Shown here one piece after another: positions 56,906 to 64,000 of a stretch of DNA of 64,000 bases. The stretch spans positions 597,633 to 661,632 of the forward strand of contig NZ_SBFF01000001.1 of NCBI RefSeq assembly GCF_004151485.1, given 5' to 3'. The translations under genes were made by a program, and so were the position numbers. Origin of the DNA: Sphingosinicella sp. CPCC 101087. Lineage in GTDB: Bacteria; Pseudomonadota; Alphaproteobacteria; Sphingomonadales; Sphingomonadaceae. Positions within the stretch are counted from its first letter, which is position 1. Each line of letters begins with the position of its first letter. The notes under the pieces are model-generated. The model saw nothing but the letters and a program-made list of their open reading frames with translations, was not told the DNA's origin and searched no databases.

Positions 56906-57859
56906 TCAGCGCCGTTCCAGCAGCACGATCTGCGGATCGAGGCTGTTGCCCTCGAGGCGGATATCCTCGCCGCTCGAATCGGCGACGAAGGCGGTGCGGC
57001 GCCGGAGGCCGGGCACGAGCCTGGCTTCATTGTCGGTGATCGAAAGCCCGGCCGAGCTGTTCTCGGCACCTTCGGGCGCGACCGAGATGAAGGCGCTGTA
57101 ATTCTCCTTGTCGGCGCCCTGAACGAACAGGTTGCCGGCGATTGCCCCGGTCGCGCCGTGGGAGAGGTCGACCATATAGTTGGTCGCCCGCCCGGCGCTG
57201 TCGTCGAAGCTCGATTCGGTCAGTTCGATCCGGGTGCCGCGGCTCTTGAGATAATGGCCACCGGTACCGCGCTCGAACCGGCTGCGCGAGACGATCAGCG
57301 CACCGCTTCCGCTGTTGTAGATTCCATGCGAACAGCCCTGGTCCTCAGGACAGCGGCCGAGGCCGGAGAAGGTGGATCGCTCGATCCGGATTGTGCCCTG
57401 ATGATCGAGCGCGACGAGGATCCCGTTCTCGCCGTTGCGGAAAAGGGATTCGCGCACGGTAAGATCGCCGGACTCGAGCCGGATCCCGGCCCCGTTCGCG
57501 TCCGGCACGCGAATATTCTGAAAGACGATCCCCTCCACCTGCGCCGCCCGGCCGCCGAGCACCAGCGCGGCTTTTCCTTCGCAGGCGAGGCCGTCGAAGA
57601 GAACGGTACCCGGGTCGCGCGCCACGAACGCGATCCGGCCGCCACGCTGCACGGCGCATTGCCGGTATCGGCCCGGAGCGATGAGGATCGTGCCCTGGCC
57701 GTCCCCGATCGAATCGACCGCATCGCCGAGCGAACCGAACGCCTCCCCGCTCTCCTGGACGACGAAAGGCGCTGCCGCCGGCTGCGCCGAGATGGGCGCC
57801 GCAATGATGATCAGGCAGGCGATCAAGGTGGTGATGACGATCCGGGTCATGCCGTGCAT
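56906..57859 (-). CDS. Secreted right-handed beta-helix protein
   Basis: A 317-residue exported protein (signal peptide about 1-25). The body has repeating hydrophobic strands such as GTILIAPGRYRQCAVQRGGR, IRLESGDLTVRESLFRNGE and IVSRSRFERGTGGHYLKSRG, the coil pattern of a right-handed parallel beta-helix (pectate lyase/NosD-like). No catalytic site is recognisable, so binding or hydrolysis of a polysaccharide is speculation. An alternative ATG three codons later (57850) is equally possible. It precedes dsbD in the same direction. Confidence 0.72.
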   Translation of the reverse strand: MHGMTRIVITTLIACLIIIAAPISAQPAAAPFVVQESGEAFGSLGDAVDSIGDGQGTILIAPGRYRQCAVQRGGRIAFVARDPGTVLFDGLACEGKAALVLGGRAAQVEGIVFQNIRVPDANGAGIRLESGDLTVRESLFRNGENGILVALDHQGTIRIERSTFSGLGRCPEDQGCSHGIYNSGSGALIVSRSRFERGTGGHYLKSRGTRIELTESSFDDSAGRATNYMVDLSHGATGAIAGNLFVQGADKENYSAFISVAPEGAENSSAGLSITDNEARLVPGLRRRTAFVADSSGEDIRLEGNSLDPQIVLLERR

Positions 57860-58055
57860 GTCGCGTCCGACAGCGCCGGAGTCGATGCCGGAAGAGGGTT
57901 AATCCGGCGCTGCCCCAGGACGGGACGATCATCGGCCTGACGGTTAGGACAGGCGTAGGGCCGGCTACCACCAGGATCCAGGACAATGGCCCGGACCTTT
58001 CATCGGTCCGACGTGCGTGTACCCAGTTGTCGGAGACCGGGAGCCCCGACCGCCA

Positions 58056-60716
<2,661 letters not shown>

Positions 60717-60767
60717 GGGATGTGGAAAATTCCTGAAGGTTCCGGTGGAGTGGAGCGGACCGCCCGA

Positions 60768-61814
60768 TCAGGCGGCGAGGATCATCGGCTCGATGCCGGC
60801 GAGCATGGTGCGGCGCTCGGGTGTCGGAATCGTGCGCGGCGCATGATTCTTCAGCACTTCCGCGATCGCCCGGATATGCTCGGGCGTGGTCCCGCAGCAG
60901 CCGCCGACGATGTTGACGATCCCTTGCTCGGCCCAGCTCCTCACCTGGGCTGCGGTCGTCTCGGCGACTTCGTCATACTCGCCCAGGTCGTTGGGCAGGC
61001 CGGCATTGGGATAGGCCATCACCAAAGTGTCGGCGATCCCCGACAGCGCAGCGACGTGGGCTCGAAGCTGGGCCGCGCCGAACGAGCAGTTGAGGCCGAC
61101 GGTGAGCGGCCGCGCATGACGCACGGAGGCCCAGAAGGCCTCGATCGAATGGCCAGAGAGATTGCGCCCGGACAGATCCGTGATCGTCATCGACAGCATG
61201 ATCGGCAAATCGCGGCCGAGCGATGCCCCGGCCCGATGCGCCGCGTGAACCGCCGCCTTGGCGTTCAGCGTGTCGAACACGGTCTCGATCAGGACGAAAT
61301 CGGCGCCGCCTTCGACCAGCGCCTCGATCTGCTCGACATAGACGTCCGAGACGGTGTCGAAATCGACTTCGCGATAGCCGGGATCGTTGACGTTCGGAGA
61401 CAAAGAGAGGGTCTTGTTCGTCGGCCCGAGCGCGCCCGCGACCCAGCGGCGGCGGCCGTCGCGCGCCTCGGCCTCCTCGGCCACTTCGCGGATGATGCGG
61501 GCGGCGGCGCGGTTGATGTCGGCGACGAGGGACTCGGCGCCGTAATCGGCCTGGCTGATGCGATTGGCGTTGAAACTGTTGGTCGCCAATATATCGGCGC
61601 CGGCGTCGGCGAAGCTGCGGGCGATCTCGCGCACGGTCTCGGGCCGCGTGAGGTTCAGAAGGTCGTTATTGCCCTTCTGGTCGCGGTCCAGCCCTAGCGT
61701 GCCTCGATATTCGGACTCGTTCAGCCGCCGACGCTGGATCTCGGTACCATAAGCGCCATCCTTGACCAGGATCCGGCGGGCGGCTTCAGCCCTGAGCTGC
61801 TCGGCGGCTGTCAT
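60768..61814 (-). CDS. metH: Methionine synthase, homocysteine-binding part
   Basis: A 348-residue homocysteine S-methyltransferase domain, corresponding to the first part of MetH. Three zinc-ligand cysteines are visible: one in [10 protein letters not shown] and two in [11 protein letters not shown]. The pattern [15 protein letters not shown] near the N-terminus fits the family. It works with the cobalamin-binding partner in trans. Its start overlaps the metF end by 29 bases, showing translational coupling within the metF-metH-metH operon. Confidence 0.95.
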   Translation of the reverse strand: MTAAEQLRAEAARRILVKDGAYGTEIQRRRLNESEYRGTLGLDRDQKGNNDLLNLTRPETVREIARSFADAGADILATNSFNANRISQADYGAESLVADINRAAARIIREVAEEAEARDGRRRWVAGALGPTNKTLSLSPNVNDPGYREVDFDTVSDVYVEQIEALVEGGADFVLIETVFDTLNAKAAVHAAHRAGASLGRDLPIMLSMTITDLSGRNLSGHSIEAFWASVRHARPLTVGLNCSFGAAQLRAHVAALSGIADTLVMAYPNAGLPNDLGEYDEVAETTAAQVRSWAEQGIVNIVGGCCGTTPEHIRAIAEVLKNHAPRTIPTPERRTMLAGIEPMILAA

Positions 61815-62736
61815 GATTCTCGCTCCCTAGGATACGTGGGCGAAGGCCGAGCAGATGGCATATCGCGTAGCTCAGCTCGGCACGGTTCAACGTGAAGAAA
61901 TGAAAGTGGCGCACGCCGCCGGCATAGAGCTGCGCGCACAATTCGGCAGCGACGGTCGCCGCCACCAATTGTCGGGCGGCCGGCAGATCGTCCAGCCCCT
62001 CGAACAGCCGATCCATCCAGAGCGGGATCCCGGCACCGCAGGCGGAGGCGAACTTGCGGGTCTGCGCCACATTGGAGACCGGGAGAATCCCCGGGACGAT
62101 CTCCGCCTCGATACCCATCGCCGCCGCGACGTCCCGAAAGCGAAGGAAGGCGTCCGGCGAGAAGAAGAATTGGGTGATCGCCCGGTCGGCACCGGCGTCG
62201 AACTTGCGCTTCAGATTGTCGAGATCGGCGCGCTTGGTGATCGATTCGGGGTGCGTCTCCGGATAGGCCGCAACCGAAATCTCGAACGGCGCCACGGCCT
62301 TCAGGCCAGCCACCAGTTCGGCGGCGCTGGCATAGCCGCCCGGCACCGGCTCGAAGCGCCCGCCCGGCTCTGCAGGGTCGCCGCGCAGGGCGACGACGTG
62401 CCGGACTCCGGCTTCCCAATAAGCGCGGGCGACCTCGTCTATTTCCTCTCGCGTGGCGCCGACGCAGGTCAGGTGGGCGGCTGGCGTGAGGTCGGTCTCG
62501 CGCACCAGCCGCTCGACCGTGGCGTGGGTGCGTTCACGGGTGGAGCCGCCGGCGCCGTAGGTGACGGAGACGAAGCGTGGGCGGAGCGGCGCCAGCGTTT
62601 CGATCGAATCCCAGAGCGTAGCCTCCATCTTGTCCGTCTTCGGCGGGAAGAATTCGAAGCTCACCTCGATATCTCCGGCCGCATCCTCGAACATGGCCTT
62701 GCCGAACGGCGAGAGGGGATAAGCGACAGGGCTCAT
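61786..62736 (-). CDS. metF: Methylenetetrahydrofolate reductase
   Basis: A 316-residue TIM-barrel flavoprotein reducing 5,10-methylene-THF to 5-methyl-THF for MetH. It shows SFEFFPPKTDKMEATLWDSI at the N-terminus, SVTYGAGGSTRERTHATVE, VALRGDPAEPGG and ITQFFFSPDAF. ATG at 62736 overlaps the regulator's stop (ATGA), and the C-terminus overlaps metH by 29 bases. It feeds methyl groups directly to the downstream methionine synthase. Confidence 0.96.
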   Translation of the reverse strand: MSPVAYPLSPFGKAMFEDAAGDIEVSFEFFPPKTDKMEATLWDSIETLAPLRPRFVSVTYGAGGSTRERTHATVERLVRETDLTPAAHLTCVGATREEIDEVARAYWEAGVRHVVALRGDPAEPGGRFEPVPGGYASAAELVAGLKAVAPFEISVAAYPETHPESITKRADLDNLKRKFDAGADRAITQFFFSPDAFLRFRDVAAAMGIEAEIVPGILPVSNVAQTRKFASACGAGIPLWMDRLFEGLDDLPAARQLVAATVAAELCAQLYAGGVRHFHFFTLNRAELSYAICHLLGLRPRILGSENHDSRRAAQG

Positions 62737-63689
62737 GCGACCACCTTCAGACGGGATGACGGGCGCACGCCCAGCCACAGTGTGACGGTAAGCTCGCCGC
62801 CCTCGAGATGCTCGACGACCCGGCCTTCGAGGCCCGCTTCGGAGAAATATTTGAGCACCGCCTCGTCCGCGAAGCCGAGGCGGACATGGGCGTCGCGGCT
62901 GCGCAGGTCCTCACGCTCGTGCGGAGCGAAATCCACGACCAGCAGCCGCCCGCCCGGACCGATGACGCGGGCCGCCTCGGCGATCGCGGCGGCCGGATTC
63001 TGCGCATAATGCAGCACCTGGTGGAGGATCACCGTGTCCGACGATCCGCTCGGCAACGGCAGCGCATACATGTCGCCCTGGCGCAGCTCGACCGCCTCGA
63101 GACCGGCCTGCGCCAGCTTCACGCGGGCGAGCCGGAGCATTTCGGGCGAGCGGTCGATGCCGAGCGACTGGGTGGCGGCCGGCCCGAACAGCTCGATCAT
63201 GCGTCCCGTGCCGGTACCGATGTCCGCCAGTCGGCCGATAGGCTGGTCGCCGAGTGCCCGGGCGATCGCCGCTTCGACCTCGCTCTCGGCGACGTGGAGC
63301 GATCGCAGCGCATCCCACTCCTCGGCATGGCCGGCAAAGTAGCGTTCGGCCGCCGCGGCGCGATCGGCACGGACCGCCGCAAGACGGGCGGCATCCGCCG
63401 CGAACCAGGGATTCTCTCCATGGGTGCCGGCCCAGTCGTCCAGCAAGGCGAAAAGCGGCTCGACCAGGGCCGACGCACCGAGGCTGACGAAGACCCAGCT
63501 GCCTTCCTTGCGCCGCTCGGCGAGCCCCGCATCGATCAGGATCTTAACGTGGCGGGAGACGCGTGGCTGGCTCTGTCCCAGGACCTGGGCGACCTCTCCG
63601 ACCGAAAGCTCCATGGCCCGCAACAGCATCAGGATGCGCAACCGGGTCGGATCCGCCAGCGAGGCGAAGATCTTGGAGGCGGGAATCAT
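62733..63689 (-). CDS. ArsR-type regulator fused to a SAM-dependent methyltransferase domain
   Basis: A 318-residue fusion protein. Residues 5-85 are an ArsR winged helix (ASLADPTRLRILMLLRAMEL, GQSQPRVSRHVKILIDAGL). Residues about 140-300 are a class I methyltransferase with the SAM-binding ADIGTGTGRMIELFG and the post-motif LHYAQNPAAAIAEAARVIGP. It starts the metF-metH operon, and a palindromic operator lies in its promoter. The setting resembles SahR, the ArsR-family regulator of the SAM cycle in Proteobacteria; SAH or SAM as effector is inference. Start at 63689 drops 16 unconserved codons. Confidence 0.88.
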   Translation of the reverse strand: MIPASKIFASLADPTRLRILMLLRAMELSVGEVAQVLGQSQPRVSRHVKILIDAGLAERRKEGSWVFVSLGASALVEPLFALLDDWAGTHGENPWFAADAARLAAVRADRAAAAERYFAGHAEEWDALRSLHVAESEVEAAIARALGDQPIGRLADIGTGTGRMIELFGPAATQSLGIDRSPEMLRLARVKLAQAGLEAVELRQGDMYALPLPSGSSDTVILHQVLHYAQNPAAAIAEAARVIGPGGRLLVVDFAPHEREDLRSRDAHVRLGFADEAVLKYFSEAGLEGRVVEHLEGGELTVTLWLGVRPSSRLKVVA

Positions 63690-63696
63690 ATATGCG

Positions 63697-63724
63697 GATA
63701 TAAAGATATCTTTATATGCGTCAA
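63697..63724 (-). promoter_or_regulatory. Promoter with overlapping 20-bp palindromic operator of the met operon
   Basis: On the minus strand TTGACG (63719-63724) and TATATC (63697-63702) are separated by 16 bp. The perfect palindrome ATATAAAGATATCTTTATAT (63698-63717) fills the spacer and overlaps the -10. A dimer bound here would block RNA polymerase, so autorepression by the ArsR-type regulator is predicted. Confidence 0.75.
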
Positions 63725-63752
63725 GTAAGTCCCGCAATATTGCTTCAGATAC

Positions 63753-63771
63753 GTGAAAACCATGTTTTCAC
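63753..63771. repeat. Second inverted repeat upstream of the met operon
   Basis: GTGAAAACCATGTTTTCAC is a 19-bp inverted repeat with 8-bp arms and a CAT centre. It lies 29 bp upstream of the inferred -35 of the met promoter and about 175 bp before the gene at the right edge. It may bind a second regulator of either unit. Confidence 0.45.
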
Positions 63772-63946
63772 AAGAAGATGCAGGGGCTGTCCCGCTTTGC
63801 CAACCGTAGCGGTAGAGATACGCTGGACAGCAGCGGCGGCTTCCCATAAAACGGCCGCTTCGTCGTCTGCCGGGGGACGGGTCCACAGGCTCGTTCGGCG
63901 CGGCGAAGAATGAATGATTCTCCTCGCAACTATGAAGGAAACTCAC

Positions 63947-64000
63947 GTGAAGAAGATTGCTCTCGCTCTCGTCGCCGCCTCGGCCTTCGGCCTGGCTGCC
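63947..64000 (+). CDS. Start of a secreted protein gene (cut by the right edge)
   Basis: Only 18 codons are visible: a GTG start followed by KKIALALVAASAFGLAA, a typical Sec signal peptide. AAGGA lies seven bases upstream of the GTG at 63947. An in-frame ATG at 63932 is possible but would overlap this ribosome-binding site. The product cannot be identified. Confidence 0.65.
   Translation, partial: MKKIALALVAASAFGLAA

Noticed and set aside
52998..57940. Very long frames on both strands overlapping the amidohydrolase, dsbD and beta-helix genes (over 1000 codons)
   Set aside because: They are Arg/Gly/Pro-rich antisense or shifted frames of well-recognised genes; the genes with signal peptides and catalytic motifs are preferred.

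Overview
The window is high-GC DNA from an alphaproteobacterium, most likely a sphingomonad. The evidence is a ctrA gene with a TTAA-N7-TTAA box in its promoter, a methionine synthase split into two genes, a C4 zinc-type LID in adenylate kinase, a ribosomal protein S5 with a long RG-rich N-terminus, and intergenic CCCCGGC-GAAA-GCCGGGG palindromes of a kind familiar from sphingomonad genomes. Genus cannot be fixed from this sequence. No tRNA, rRNA, CRISPR array, transposase or prophage gene was seen.

Region 1 (1-23.5 kb, nearly all minus strand) is the str-S10-spc-alpha translation supercluster. In order of transcription (right to left) it holds rpsL, rpsG, fusA, tuf, rpsJ, rplC, rplD, rplW, rplB, rpsS, rplV, rpsC, rplP, rpmC, rpsQ, rplN, rplX, rplE, rpsN, rpsH, rplF, rplR, rpsE, rpmD, rplO, secY, adk, then an inserted gdhA plus a LacI-type regulator, then rpsM, rpsK and rpoA with a strong terminator. 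A small plus-strand subtilisin-like protease follows, and then the start of rplQ. A good sigma-70 promoter lies upstream of rpsL.

Region 2 (23.7-44.3 kb) is mixed housekeeping and accessory DNA: a beta-barrel outer membrane protein, a DEAD-box helicase, a divergent HxlR regulator/acyl-CoA dehydrogenase pair, small secreted or lipidated proteins, a glutaredoxin, a class V aminotransferase, GFA, MAPEG and cupin proteins, an Nramp-like transporter lacking the canonical metal-binding motifs, an amidohydrolase, an lpdA-membrane protein-pdhC operon, a UspA protein, an RcnB-like protein, free-methionine sulfoxide reductase, ArfB and an RluA-type pseudouridine synthase.

Region 3 (44.4-50.8 kb) holds ctrA followed by a compact plus-strand operon: circularly permuted ATP-grasp, alpha-E, transglutaminase-like protein and the proteasome-like protease Anbu, with an MmcQ/YjbR gene behind it. 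This is the best candidate for an incompletely understood system, probably peptide synthesis or tagging coupled to proteolysis. Beyond it lie a truncated RTX-protein tail and the N-degron enzyme Bpt.

Region 4 (50.9-64 kb) has threonine dehydratase divergent from a beta-hydroxyacid dehydrogenase and a YtcJ-like amidohydrolase, a DsbD-type thiol reductase, a secreted beta-helix protein, and a methionine operon (ArsR-methyltransferase regulator, metF, and two metH genes). The methionine operon is controlled by a promoter that has a perfect 20-bp palindrome in its core. The start of a secreted protein gene is cut by the right edge.
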